The position numbers and the translations under genes are program-made. A stretch of 64,000 bases of DNA from Leptolyngbya sp. FACHB-321 (lineage in GTDB: Bacteria; Cyanobacteriota; Cyanobacteriia; Leptolyngbyales; Leptolyngbyaceae), in the NCBI RefSeq assembly GCF_014695975.1, contig NZ_JACJPI010000084.1, positions 169,394 through 233,393 on the forward strand, in the 5' to 3' direction. Numbering within the stretch: position 1 is the first letter of the stretch; the number at the start of each line of letters is the position of its first letter. Under the pieces are notes generated by a model, which was given only the letters and a program-made list of their open reading frames with translations, ran no database searches and was not told where the DNA came from. Below, in pieces: positions 8,961 to 18,456 of the stretch.

Positions 8961-10112
8961 ATGCATATCGCCTGGCTCGGAAAAAAGTCGCCTTTCTGCG
9001 GCAATGTTACCTACGGTCGAGAGGTGACAAACGCGCTCTTAGATCGAGGTCACCAGGTCAGTTTTTTTCACTTTGCTCAACCGGAACCACCGCCGGACAA
9101 CTGGCCTGACTTTCAAGAGATTTCGATACCGTTCCTTTACAAGTCGCAAATTTATACCATACCGACGTTCAAATCGAGCAAGATTCTGGCGCAGGCGCTT
9201 TATCGGCTCAAGCCTGATGTGGTTCACGCTTCACTGACCCTATCGCCGCTTGACTTTTTGCTGCCAGAAATCTGTCTTGAGCTGGGTATTCCGCTTGTTG
9301 CCACGTTTCATCCTCCCTTCGATCGCAAACCGCGTAATCTAACATCGGGCACACAGCATCTGATGTACCAGCTTTATGCACCGTTTCTAGCGAAGTACGA
9401 TCGCGTCATTATCTTTTCTCACATTCAAAAGGAACTGCTAATCCGCCTTGGTGTACCAGCCTCCAAGTTGGCAGTAATTCCTAATGGGGTAGATATACAG
9501 AAGTATTCTCCAGGACCATCAAGCCTCAAAGCAGAGTTAGATGCCGATCGCATCTTTGTCTACCAGGGACGCATCGCACCCGAGAAAAACATCGAATCCT
9601 TGCTTAAAGCCTGGAAACAATGTCGGATGGACGATCGCACCAAGCTAGTAATTGTGGGCAACCACGGCTCACTCGCAGCCTCTTTAATTCCGTTCTACGG
9701 TCCAGAGCACGGCATCATCTGGTCAGGCTTTATCGCTGACGAGCAGCAGCGGATTAACATCCTGCGTGGCTCTGATGTTTTTGTGCTGCCATCTCTGGTC
9801 GAAGGACTGTCGTTGTCGCTCTTGGAAGCGATGGCATGTGGATTAGCCTGTGTTGCTACCGATGCGGGCGCTGATGGCGAGGTCTTAGAACATGAGGCAG
9901 GCGTGATCTTAAAGACCCAAAACGTCGCGACCCAACTTAAAACGTTGCTTCCCCAACTATGTGAACACCCAGGCTGGACAACGTTGCTGGGGCAAAATGC
10001 TCGGCAACGAGTTAAAGAGCGCTACACGCTCACCGACAATATCACACACTTGGAAAGCCTTTATGATGAGGTTTTACGGCATCAGCCTGCACCATTAAGG
10101 CGAGTTTCATAA
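8961..10112 (+). CDS. Glycosyltransferase family 4 (GT-B)
   Basis: 383 aa. The N-terminal donor-sensing fold starts MHIAWLGKKSPFCGNVTYGREVTNAL. The linker VIPNGVDIQKYSPG leads into the Glycos_transf_1 domain with YQGRIAPEKNIESLLKAW and the nucleotide-sugar-binding EX7E block (EGLSLSLLEAMACGLACVATDAG). It should transfer a sugar from an activated nucleotide donor to a lipid, glycan or small acceptor; neither is predictable. The stop codon abuts the amidase start (10112/10113), so the two are surely co-transcribed. Confidence 0.88.
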   Translation: MHIAWLGKKSPFCGNVTYGREVTNALLDRGHQVSFFHFAQPEPPPDNWPDFQEISIPFLYKSQIYTIPTFKSSKILAQALYRLKPDVVHASLTLSPLDFLLPEICLELGIPLVATFHPPFDRKPRNLTSGTQHLMYQLYAPFLAKYDRVIIFSHIQKELLIRLGVPASKLAVIPNGVDIQKYSPGPSSLKAELDADRIFVYQGRIAPEKNIESLLKAWKQCRMDDRTKLVIVGNHGSLAASLIPFYGPEHGIIWSGFIADEQQRINILRGSDVFVLPSLVEGLSLSLLEAMACGLACVATDAGADGEVLEHEAGVILKTQNVATQLKTLLPQLCEHPGWTTLLGQNARQRVKERYTLTDNITHLESLYDEVLRHQPAPLRRVS

Positions 10113-11519
10113 ATGAATTTGACTGATTTGGCTTTTACTCCTGCCCTGGAGCAGGCACGGTTGATTCGCCAGCGGGAAATCTCGCCGCTAGAGCTGGTTG
10201 AGCTTTACCTGCAACGCATTGAGAAACTGAATGGGCAGTTGGGCAGCTATGTCACGGTGGCAGCAGAACTTGCCATTGCTGACGCTACAGCTAAAACGGA
10301 GGCGATCGCTCACAACAGCGAGGAGCTACCACCGTTTTTTGGTGTGCCAATCGCCATCAAAGACCTGAATGCAGTGGCAGGGTTGCCCTGTGCATATGGT
10401 GTCAAAATTCTTAAAAAGCGCATTTCCACTGAAGACGATGGTGTTGTCTCCCGCATCAAGCAAGCTGGCTTCATCGTTCTGGGCAAAACTGCTACATCCG
10501 AAGTTGGGATGCTGCCTTATACCGAACCAGATGGCTTTCCACCTGCCCGTAACCCCTGGCATTTAGACTATACGCCCGGTGGTTCCAGTGGTGGCTCAGC
10601 AGCAGCTCTAGCAGCAGGACTCTGCGCGATCGCTCAGGGATCAGATGGGGGTGGCTCCATTCGAGGACCGGCATCGTGCTGTGGGCTCGTTGGTATCAAG
10701 CCTTCACGGGGACGTGTAACCCATGCGCCCTATGGCGATCGACTCAGTGGTATTGCCACCAATGGACCAATGGGTCGCACAGTTGCTGATGCAGCAGCAT
10801 TGCTCGATGCTATGTCCGGTTATGTCGTTGGTGACCCTTACTGGCTACCCGATCCAGACCCCTCTTTTCTAGCAGCAGCCCAGAAACCACCGGGTCATCT
10901 ACGTATTGCTTTTGCAACGACCATTGAACCAGTCGGAGCAGCAGACCCAGGCTGTAAGCAGGCTGTTTTAGATACAGTGCATTTACTACAGACGATGGGG
11001 CATACGGTAGAGCCAGGTTGCCCTGATTTTAGTGATCTGATTGAGCCGTTTAGCGTGGTCTGGCAGGCTGTCCTTAGTGAGGCAGGCATCCCGTTTATTT
11101 TTCTTGGCAAGATGAATCGGTGGTTACTCAATCGATCGCGCTTTCACTCCAGCGGCAAATACCTGCGAGCCGTTGGCAAAATGCAGATGGTTGCCCGTCG
11201 CATAGTCGCCTTCTTTGATGCAGTGGATGTGTTAGTGCTACCAACTTATCTACACTCCACTATCCGCGTGGGCGAGTGGGCAACACTTCGACCCAGCAAA
11301 ACTCTGGAAAAAATCATCAACTGGGTAGCGCCCTGCCCCCCATTTAATGCAACTGGGCAGCCTGTAGTCACGATTCCCACTAGTTTTGACCAAAACGGTC
11401 TGCCGATCGGCATCCAATTGATTGGTCGTCCCGCTGCTGACGCCACTGTAATTGCCCTAGCCGCCCAAATCGAAGCAGCAAAGCCTTGGATTCACCATCG
11501 CCCAGCTTTTGCCAAGTAA
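10113..11519 (+). CDS. Amidase signature family enzyme (GatA-like)
   Basis: 468 aa. The amidase-signature catalytic triad is visible: Lys in PIAIKDLNAV, the cis-Ser in GGSSGGSAAALAAG and the nucleophilic Ser in GSDGGGSIRGPASCCG. It hydrolyses a carboxylic amide to acid and ammonia. It is not likely to be the glutamyl-tRNA amidotransferase subunit, since the C-terminal half differs from typical GatA and gatB/gatC are absent nearby. Direct abutment to the glycosyltransferase suggests a joint function, perhaps processing of an amidated sugar product, but this is inference. Confidence 0.85.
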   Translation: MNLTDLAFTPALEQARLIRQREISPLELVELYLQRIEKLNGQLGSYVTVAAELAIADATAKTEAIAHNSEELPPFFGVPIAIKDLNAVAGLPCAYGVKILKKRISTEDDGVVSRIKQAGFIVLGKTATSEVGMLPYTEPDGFPPARNPWHLDYTPGGSSGGSAAALAAGLCAIAQGSDGGGSIRGPASCCGLVGIKPSRGRVTHAPYGDRLSGIATNGPMGRTVADAAALLDAMSGYVVGDPYWLPDPDPSFLAAAQKPPGHLRIAFATTIEPVGAADPGCKQAVLDTVHLLQTMGHTVEPGCPDFSDLIEPFSVVWQAVLSEAGIPFIFLGKMNRWLLNRSRFHSSGKYLRAVGKMQMVARRIVAFFDAVDVLVLPTYLHSTIRVGEWATLRPSKTLEKIINWVAPCPPFNATGQPVVTIPTSFDQNGLPIGIQLIGRPAADATVIALAAQIEAAKPWIHHRPAFAK

Positions 11520-11525
11520 GACTAG

Positions 11526-11566
11526 TAGCCTCTTAAGGCTGAAGTATCTGCTAAGTCAAGAGGCTA
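11526..11566 (+). terminator. Hairpin after the amidase gene
   Basis: TAGCCTCTT (11526-11534) pairs perfectly with AAGAGGCTA (11558-11566) across a 23-nt loop, a few bases after the amidase stop. The T-run is missing, so termination is only suggested. Confidence 0.35.
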
Positions 11567-11714
11567 GCTCAAGAGCAGGGATATAAGCACATGTCTTTCC
11601 TCTTCACTCATCGACCCTTTACTTTATTACCCACTTATTAACCTCTCACTCTAGACCTTCCCCCTGCTAGCCAAACTCGTTAGCAAAATTAGTACAACTT
11701 TTATGCCTAAGCTA

Positions 11715-11743
11715 GAGACACAAAGCGAAATATTGGGTATGAT
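11715..11743 (+). promoter_or_regulatory. Candidate sigma-70-type promoter for porin 1
   Basis: GAGACA (11715-11720), a 17-bp spacer and TATGAT (11738-11743). The spacing is ideal, with four of six -35 and five of six -10 consensus matches. It would give a 5' leader of about 145 nt. Confidence 0.35.
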
Positions 11744-11894
11744 ACCTTCAAGAGTGTAGCTAGCAGGACAAAATGCTCTTGCTCTAGAGTCTAATGTTGA
11801 TTACGCTTGAGTACGTCAGCTTGCTAGACAATCTGTAGTTACAAGCAACCTTGACAGTTGCTCTGTATTGGTGTGTGGAGGATAAATTACCGTC

Positions 11895-13775
11895 ATGTCG
11901 AATCTCTTCTTGAAATCTCTGCTAGTTAGCCCCGCAGTTCTTGCTGCTGCTCTGGCAGTGTCTACATCCGCGATTGCAACTGAAGCTAAAGCAACAAACG
12001 ATGTTGTGCAGTCTCAAGCTTCAGCCCTTCAGCCTCTTTCACTGGCTGCTGCGCCACAGATTGCTGCACCAGAAGTATCTGCTTCAGATGTTGCACCGAT
12101 TGCGTCTGATCATGCGGTCACCAGCTTAGAGCCAAAAGCTTTACCTGCACCAGTAGAAGTTGCACAAGCAGCTCCCGCAGCCTCTGAGCCTGCTCTTTCT
12201 GAGTCGCCCTCGAACTCTCTGAATCAAATCAATCGGTATACCCGCGAAGGTCGTACCTCAAATGCTCAAGTAACTTCGGTTTCTCAACTTTCTGATGTTC
12301 AGCCAACCGATTGGGCATTCCAAGCGTTGCAATCGTTGGTCGAGCGCTACGGTTGTATTGCTGGTTATCCTGACCGTACCTACCGTGGTAATCGTGCTAC
12401 CACCCGTTACGAGTTTGCGGCTGGCTTAAATGCCTGCCTTGATCGCGTCAATGAACTCATTGCTGCTGGCACTGCCGATTTGGTGAAGAAAGAAGACTTG
12501 GCTGTGCTGCAAAAGCTACAGGAAGAGTTTGCGGCTGAATTGGCAACCCTTCGTGGTCGCGTTGATTCTCTAGAAGCTCGGACAGCAACCCTTGAGAAGC
12601 AACAGTTCTCAACTACCACCAAGCTTTCGGGTGAAGTAATCTTCGCTATCACCGACGAGTTCGGTCAGCCAAGAAGCAACGAGACTGTGTTCCAGGACCG
12701 GGTTCGTTTAGCTCTCAACACCAGCTTTACGGGTAAAGACTTGCTGGTCACTCGTCTTGCGGCTGGTAACTTTAGATCTTTCAACCTTGGAGATGACTTC
12801 TCAGGCGTTGGTTTACAGACATTCCAGTTTGGTAGTACAAATAACAACCAAGTCTTCGCTGACTGGGTTGCTTACTACTTCCCATTGGGTGAAAAGATTA
12901 GTGTTTATGTTCCAGCCTTCGCAGGTCTGCAATATGACTACGCCCCTACTCAGTCAGGTCTGATGGAAGGCTTTGATGGTGGTTCTGGACCACTTAGCGT
13001 TTTTGCTCAACGCAACCCAATTTACAACATTGGTGGTGGTTCAGGTCTTGGTGTGAACTTTGACCTTACCAACAACTTCAAGATCAGCCTTGGTTATTTG
13101 GCAGACAACTCCACTTTGAACGCAGAGGGCGGAACTCTTCAGCCACCAGCGGCTGCTTTTGGAGCGAATAACCCTGCTGAGAAGAACGGTTTGTTCAACG
13201 GTAGCTACTCCGCTTTGGCTCAAGTTGCCTTCAATACTGATTTCTTCTCCATTGGTCTCACCTACGTGAATGCGTATCGTCGTGGTGCGATCTTTGACAC
13301 CGGTAGCGGTGGTGCAGTTGTGGGTACAAGCCTGGCAAACCTAGCGTTTCTTAACCCCAATGGCACATTCACATCATCTCGAGTGAATGCTTACGGTATT
13401 TCAGGGTCGATTAACCTTGGCAGAAATATCTCGGTAAATGCCTTTGGTTCGTACATCGAAGCTGATAAAGTGGGCGATGGTTTTGATGCGGGCGATATCT
13501 GGACTTATGGTATCGGTCTTGCCTTTGCTGATTTTGGCAAAAAGGGAAACCTGCTGGGTCTAATGGCAGGTGTTGAACCTTATCTGGGCAACAGCCAACA
13601 GCTTGGTCGTGGGACAGGAAACTCTGAGCCAATCCACCTTGAGGCGTTCTACAGATATCAGTTGACTGATAATATTTCTATTACGCCTGGTGTTATCTAC
13701 GTGATTAACCCTGGTCAAGTCAACAACAGCTCAGACATCTTCATTGGTACTTTGAGAACGACCTTTACGTTCTAA
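11895..13775 (+). CDS. SLH-domain / OprB-type outer-membrane porin 1
   Basis: 626 aa. A signal peptide (about 1-29) is followed by an Ala/Pro-rich linker, an SLH domain (from SQLSDVQPTDWAFQALQSL, about residues 130-190) and a coiled coil (LQKLQEEFAAELATLRGRVDSLEAR). A beta-barrel ends in the aromatic TFTF typical of outer-membrane insertion. The SLH domain is expected to bind peptidoglycan-linked polymer; the OprB barrel forms a pore. Cyanobacterial members are annotated as iron-uptake or inorganic-ion porins. It is the first of three tandem paralogues and differs from the other two in the start of the signal peptide. Confidence 0.93.
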   Translation: MSNLFLKSLLVSPAVLAAALAVSTSAIATEAKATNDVVQSQASALQPLSLAAAPQIAAPEVSASDVAPIASDHAVTSLEPKALPAPVEVAQAAPAASEPALSESPSNSLNQINRYTREGRTSNAQVTSVSQLSDVQPTDWAFQALQSLVERYGCIAGYPDRTYRGNRATTRYEFAAGLNACLDRVNELIAAGTADLVKKEDLAVLQKLQEEFAAELATLRGRVDSLEARTATLEKQQFSTTTKLSGEVIFAITDEFGQPRSNETVFQDRVRLALNTSFTGKDLLVTRLAAGNFRSFNLGDDFSGVGLQTFQFGSTNNNQVFADWVAYYFPLGEKISVYVPAFAGLQYDYAPTQSGLMEGFDGGSGPLSVFAQRNPIYNIGGGSGLGVNFDLTNNFKISLGYLADNSTLNAEGGTLQPPAAAFGANNPAEKNGLFNGSYSALAQVAFNTDFFSIGLTYVNAYRRGAIFDTGSGGAVVGTSLANLAFLNPNGTFTSSRVNAYGISGSINLGRNISVNAFGSYIEADKVGDGFDAGDIWTYGIGLAFADFGKKGNLLGLMAGVEPYLGNSQQLGRGTGNSEPIHLEAFYRYQLTDNISITPGVIYVINPGQVNNSSDIFIGTLRTTFTF

Positions 13776-14209
13776 CTCTATACAGAAAGCCTCCCTGCAC
13801 TAGTTGCAGAGGCTTTTGTACCGTTAACTTTGAAAGCTCTCCCTTTACACGGAGAGCTTTTTTTATGGTTTTCTTGTTTGTAACAATCTTTACCAGCTTT
13901 ATGTGATGATTTTTACTGAAAACCTTAAGAGTTTACCTTTCTAAAACAAGTGCTAGAAAATAACCAGGGAAATAGTGTATATATTTAAAGTCCTGTTAAC
14001 CATCGTCCCTAATAATCAGTAGAGAAGGTCGGTAGTACTATCCAACAGAGTGGTATTGCAGATTGCAAAATCGTCTCTTGAGTGACCCTTCTAAACCATT
14101 ACTTTTGTTGAGGTTTCTAGCTTCTCTTTGAATCAGAGAAGTTGTCGAGGAACAGCGCGTTGATGAGTAATGTGGACGGTCTGTAAACGGAATCTTTTGT
14201 CTTTAAGGT
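13776..14209. other. Intergenic region between porins 1 and 2
   Basis: 434 bp. It contains the porin 1 terminator and, near the 3' end, a perfect 7-bp hairpin CTTCTCT/AGAGAAG (14121-14141) in the presumed porin 2 leader. No further gene was recognised. Confidence 0.6.
13833..13864 (+). terminator. Intrinsic terminator of porin 1
   Basis: AAAGCTCTCC (13833-13842) pairs with GGAGAGCTTT (13851-13860) around an 8-nt loop and runs into a T-tract. A smaller AAAGCCTC...GAGGCTTTT hairpin lies just upstream. Confidence 0.85.
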
Positions 14210-14224
14210 GTGAGTGTGAAAGCA

Positions 14225-16033
14225 ATGATGTCAAGAAAATTTTGGAAGCCTTTGTTGGCAGTCCCTTCTCTTTTGGGTGCAACGATCGCAGTATCTGCAA
14301 TCGCAGCGACAAGCGTTGCCGCTAATGCTGCTGAAACAGCAACCGTATCAGTGTCTTCAGTAGAAGCTGCAGAGCCTGTAGTGGAAGCATCAGCAGCTCC
14401 TGTGGAAACGACAACGATTGCTGACGCAACGATCGCTAACGCAGCACCAGCGCCAACGCAGTCTGCTACAACAGCGTCAGCTCAAGAAAATGAGGCTACT
14501 GCTGATTTAGCAGCGACAGGGATTGCAGGTCAAGTGACATCTGTTTCTCAGTTGTCAGACGTGCAGCCGACCGACTGGGCTTTCCAAGCACTGCAATCGC
14601 TGGTTGAGCGCTATGGCTGTATTGTTGGTTATCCTGATCGCACCTATCGTGGCAATCGGGCACTGACTCGGTATGAGTTTGCCGCTGGCTTAAATGCTTG
14701 CATGGATCGGATCAACGAGTTGATTGCTGCAGGCACCGCTGATCTAGTCAAAAAAGAAGACCTCTTAGCAGTTCAAAAGCTGCAAGAAGAATTTGCGGCT
14801 GAACTAGCCACGCTGCGCGGTCGTGTCGATGCGGTAGAAGCACGGACAGCAACGCTGGAGAAGCAGCAATTCTCCACCACCACCAAGCTGGTTGGTGAAG
14901 CCATCTTTACGATCGCAGACACCTTCGGCGATAGCGCAACTAGAACCGGTAATGGCACCCTGATTCCTGGAACAACCGAGAACGACAACACAGAAACCAT
15001 CTTTGCCGATCGTGTTCGTCTTAACCTAGACAGCAGCTTTACTGGTAAAGATCAGTTGCGGATTCGCTTGCAGGCACGCAACATCACGCCTTTTTCGGGT
15101 GCTGCCTTTACTGGAACGAATGAAACGCGGTTAGGTTTTGATGGCAACAACTCAAACTCTCTTGAAGTCAGTAAGGTCTTCTACCGTTTTGCTCTCAGCA
15201 ACAACTTTAGATTGCAGGTTGATGCAGTCGGCAATGAGTTTTACAACGGTCTTGTTAGTACCCTAAGCCCCTTCACAAGCAGTGGTAATGGCGCACTGTC
15301 GCGTTTTGGACGGTTTAGCCCTATCTACCGGAGCAATGCAAACGGCGCTGGTTTTACGTTTGAGTACAAGTTTAGCGATTTTCTCGCTCTTCAAGGTGGC
15401 TATATTGCTGACACCCTTAGCAACGACCCAACTCCAACAAATGGTCTTTTCAACGGGGCTTACACTGCTTTAGGGCAGGTCGTTCTCAAACCCAGCAGAG
15501 CTCTTGAAGTCGCGCTGACCTATGCTCGCTCTTACTACCCTGGTAACGAGGTCAACATCACCTCAAGTACTGGTAGTGGGTATGCGTCTAACCCCTTTGC
15601 TTCCAGTGCAGCGATTCGTCGAGCCACATCATCTGATGCATTTGGTGTGCAGGCGCAGTTCCGCCTCAGCCCTAAATTTATTGTTGGTGGCTGGTTTGGC
15701 TACACCAAAGCCTATCAAGCTGGGAATGCAAATGAAGCCGATGTTCTTAACGGTTCTGTCTTCTTAGCCTTCCCCGACCTGGGCAAGAAAGGCAACTTGG
15801 GCGGCATCATCGTGGGTATTCCACCGAAAGTTACTGGCAACGACTTTATTGCTGCTAATGGGCTGCGCCGCATTGATGACGACACCACATACCATGTAGA
15901 AGCGCTGTACCGCTACCGTGTGACCAACAACATTGCGATTACACCTGGTGTCATCGTTATCTTCAACCCAGAAGGAAACAACGACAACGCAACACAATAT
16001 GTTGGCGTGATTCGGACAACCTTCTCGTTCTAG
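14225..16033 (+). CDS. SLH-domain / OprB-type outer-membrane porin 2
   Basis: About 603 aa from the ATG at 14225; GTG codons at 14210 and 14216 are in frame and cannot be excluded. It begins MMSRKFWKPLL with a signal peptide. An Ala/Thr-rich linker, SLH domain (SQLSDVQPTDWAFQALQSL), coiled coil and OprB barrel ending TFSF follow. The SLH and coiled-coil segment is nearly identical to that of porin 3 even at DNA level, while the barrel is quite different. It probably forms an outer-membrane channel for ions or small solutes. Confidence 0.93.
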   Translation: MMSRKFWKPLLAVPSLLGATIAVSAIAATSVAANAAETATVSVSSVEAAEPVVEASAAPVETTTIADATIANAAPAPTQSATTASAQENEATADLAATGIAGQVTSVSQLSDVQPTDWAFQALQSLVERYGCIVGYPDRTYRGNRALTRYEFAAGLNACMDRINELIAAGTADLVKKEDLLAVQKLQEEFAAELATLRGRVDAVEARTATLEKQQFSTTTKLVGEAIFTIADTFGDSATRTGNGTLIPGTTENDNTETIFADRVRLNLDSSFTGKDQLRIRLQARNITPFSGAAFTGTNETRLGFDGNNSNSLEVSKVFYRFALSNNFRLQVDAVGNEFYNGLVSTLSPFTSSGNGALSRFGRFSPIYRSNANGAGFTFEYKFSDFLALQGGYIADTLSNDPTPTNGLFNGAYTALGQVVLKPSRALEVALTYARSYYPGNEVNITSSTGSGYASNPFASSAAIRRATSSDAFGVQAQFRLSPKFIVGGWFGYTKAYQAGNANEADVLNGSVFLAFPDLGKKGNLGGIIVGIPPKVTGNDFIAANGLRRIDDDTTYHVEALYRYRVTNNIAITPGVIVIFNPEGNNDNATQYVGVIRTTFSF

Positions 16034-16064
16034 TGAGCTAAAAGCTCAGGTTAATAAATAAACT

Positions 16065-16090
16065 AAGCCCCGTCGCGACGGGGCTTTTTT
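16065..16090 (+). terminator. Intrinsic terminator of porin 2
   Basis: AAGCCCCGTC/GACGGGGCTT inverted repeat centred on CG, followed by a T-run ending at 16090, 32 bp after the stop codon. Confidence 0.9.
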
Positions 16091-16122
16091 CATGCATCAG
16101 TTGCTTATAGGAATGCAATACA

Positions 16123-16213
16123 TATAGCTAAAGGATAAAGGATGAATAGAAGCTCCTGCTCAAAGGAGGTCTTAAGGTTCAAGCCTGTCCTAACGTTCTC
16201 TTTGGCTGCTATA
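16123..16213 (+). repeat. Dispersed MITE-like repeat, copy B
   Basis: 91 bp with ends TATAGC and GCTATA. It has the shared core GCCTGTCCTAACGTTCTCTT and the purine-rich AAAGGATGAAT start, and is the shortest of the five copies. It sits just downstream of the porin 2 terminator. Confidence 0.75.
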
Positions 16214-16359
16214 AAAGCATAATCATCAAAAAGCACCTAAGCTTCGAGCTTTTTTGCTTAAGTCAGTGTAAAATCTGACGAGTTGAAAAAAACTCATTCG
16301 ATGGGTTCTTTCAGCAGCTTTTAAGTAGGATTTGTCTCTTGAGTGTGAGGTGTGTGGGA

Positions 16360-18219
16360 ATGAAAGAAATGATGTCAAAACAGTTTTGGAAGCCTTTACT
16401 AACAACTCCAGCGCTTCTGAGTACTGCTGTTGTTATTTCTACGATCGCAGGTACAACGTCGGCTGTAAAAGCGACGGAAACGATTGCTAGCGAGACTCAA
16501 ACTCTAACTGCATCGGCGCGTTCTGAAAGTCCCGCGCTTACAGCGGACGCTTCAGCCGTAACAGCTCAGCCTGTTGCATCAACAGCCCCTGTGAATCAAC
16601 TGTCGGTTTACAGCGCTGAAGGTAAAGTTGAACCCGATGGTGTGAGTCAGGTGACATCTGTTTCTCAGTTGTCAGACGTGCAGCCAACTGACTGGGCTTT
16701 CCAAGCACTGCAATCGCTGGTTGAGCGCTATGGCTGTATTGTTGGTTATCCCGATCGCACCTATCGCGGCAACCGAGCGCTGACTCGGTATGAGTTTGCT
16801 GCTGGCTTAAATGCTTGCATGGATCGAATTAACGAATTGATTGCTGCTGGCACAGCTGATCTGGCTAAGAAAGAAGATTTGCTAGCAATCCAAAAACTGC
16901 AAGAAGAATTTGCGGCTGAATTGGCGACCTTGCGTGGTCGTGTCGATGCGGTAGAAGCACGAACAGCAACGCTTGAGAAGCAGCAATTCTCCACCACCAC
17001 TAGGTTGGTTGGTGAAGCCATCTTTACAATCGCAGATGCGTTTGGTGATTTCCCACAGCAAGGAGGCACTAATACTGTCTTTAACGATCGCATTCGCTTA
17101 AACTTGCTGACGAGCTTTACAGGCAAAGATCGCTTGAGAGTACGCCTTCAAGCTGGTAACGCGACACGACTGCTCAGCAATCCCAGCATTCCTAACGCGC
17201 AAAATAACTACCAGCGTACTAACGAAGGGAACTTACCCTATGACGGTGGTAACCCTGCTGCTGATGGCACAGTCACCGACCCAAACAATAGCGGCAATGC
17301 AGTCGCTTTGGAAGCACTCGATTACCGCTTCCCCATTGGCAACAATATCTTTGCGAACGTTTTTGCGAATGGTGCGTTGCACCACTACTATGCTGATACA
17401 GTCAACCCCTTCTTTGAAGGTAATGGCGGCGGTCAGAACGCACTGTCGCGTTTTGCTGAACGGAACCCAATCTACCGCATTGGACCCTTGGGCGCAGGGG
17501 TTGGGTTTAACGTTAAGTTTAGCAATAGCCTCAAGCTCGACCTTGGCTACATTTCTAACACTGCCAGCAACCCTGGACCTGATGCCGGTCTCTTTAATGG
17601 CAACTACTCAGCGTTGGCGCAGTTGGTCTTTAACACGGGCGGCTTCAAGCTTGGTTTAACTTATGTACGGGGTTACGAGCGTAATACTCCTGGGCTGACG
17701 GCTGGTAACAACTTCAACCTGGGTGGTACGGGTACAACGTTTGCCAACCTAAACAATAATTCCCTTTTGAGGGGACGATCGTTTCCAGTTGAAAGCAACT
17801 CGTTTGGTGTGGAAGCATCTTTTCAGCCAACCTCCAGCATCGTTGTCAACGGTTGGCTAGGCTATAGTGACGCGAATATCATTGGTCTAGGTGACGCAGA
17901 TATCTGGAACTTTGCAGTTGCAGTTGGCTTCCCCAACCTGGGTAAGAAAGGCAACTTCTTGGGTATTGTTGCTGGGGCAGAACCAACATTGAGGGGCACT
18001 GATTTTGACCCTGTTAACTTGAGTCCAGCCTTCGCTAGCAGAAGTCAGGATTTTGCTTACCACATCGAAGTTTTCTACAAGTACCAACTTACAGACAACA
18101 TTTCGATTACTCCCGGTGTGATTTATCTCCCCAGTGTCAACCAAAATGCAGGCATTCCTGGAGACAACTCCAACGCAGATGTCTTTATTGGAGTTTTACG
18201 CACAACCTTTACGTTCTAG
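16360..18219 (+). CDS. SLH-domain / OprB-type outer-membrane porin 3
   Basis: 619 aa from the ATG at 16360; an upstream in-frame TTG/GTG series from 16339 would add seven residues. A signal peptide is followed by a linker, the SLH domain (SQLSDVQPTDWAFQALQSL), a coiled coil (KLQEEFAAELATLRGRVDAVEAR) and an OprB barrel with several Asn/Gly-rich surface loops. It ends in TFTF. Its SLH part matches porin 2 most closely, but its C-terminal barrel strands (FHIEV-like, YQLTDNISITPGVIY) resemble porin 1, so the paralogue is a mosaic. Confidence 0.93.
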   Translation: MKEMMSKQFWKPLLTTPALLSTAVVISTIAGTTSAVKATETIASETQTLTASARSESPALTADASAVTAQPVASTAPVNQLSVYSAEGKVEPDGVSQVTSVSQLSDVQPTDWAFQALQSLVERYGCIVGYPDRTYRGNRALTRYEFAAGLNACMDRINELIAAGTADLAKKEDLLAIQKLQEEFAAELATLRGRVDAVEARTATLEKQQFSTTTRLVGEAIFTIADAFGDFPQQGGTNTVFNDRIRLNLLTSFTGKDRLRVRLQAGNATRLLSNPSIPNAQNNYQRTNEGNLPYDGGNPAADGTVTDPNNSGNAVALEALDYRFPIGNNIFANVFANGALHHYYADTVNPFFEGNGGGQNALSRFAERNPIYRIGPLGAGVGFNVKFSNSLKLDLGYISNTASNPGPDAGLFNGNYSALAQLVFNTGGFKLGLTYVRGYERNTPGLTAGNNFNLGGTGTTFANLNNNSLLRGRSFPVESNSFGVEASFQPTSSIVVNGWLGYSDANIIGLGDADIWNFAVAVGFPNLGKKGNFLGIVAGAEPTLRGTDFDPVNLSPAFASRSQDFAYHIEVFYKYQLTDNISITPGVIYLPSVNQNAGIPGDNSNADVFIGVLRTTFTF

Positions 18220-18322
18220 CTAGCTGTAGTCACTGTTCCTCTAACTTATGTATCTGACCTGATGATCTGCACTAGAACAGTTACTTAGTCACACTGCTAG
18301 TAAGAAGTGGTAACGGAAATGT

Positions 18323-18368
18323 AAGTGTATGAAAAAGCCCTGCGATCGCAGGGCTTTTTCATACACTT
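18323..18368 (+). terminator. 46-bp perfect palindrome, terminator of porin 3, HIP1 at its centre
   Basis: Each 23-bp half is the exact reverse complement of the other. The inner part is AAAAAGCCCTGCGA/TCGCAGGGCTTTTT, and the axis falls in the middle of the HIP1 octamer GCGATCGC (18342-18349). Being symmetrical, it could end transcription from either side. It lies about 100 bp after the porin 3 stop. Confidence 0.85.
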
Positions 18369-18456
18369 TCTTAAATTCACACAAACCCCAGCAAAGAACC
18401 GTAGTATGATAGTGATGACTTAAACAGATCAATCTACTCTTTATTTAATTTTGCCT

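Larger units (their letters stand above)
11520..11894. other. Intergenic leader of porin 1
   Basis: 375 bp without a gene. It holds the hairpin at 11526-11566, a candidate promoter at 11715-11743 and a GGAGGA ribosome-binding site about 12 bp before the ATG at 11895. No Fur-box-like palindrome was found by eye. Confidence 0.6.
16034..16359. other. Intergenic region between porins 2 and 3
   Basis: 326 bp. It contains the porin 2 terminator, dispersed repeat copy B and the porin 3 leader; no gene is seen. Confidence 0.6.
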
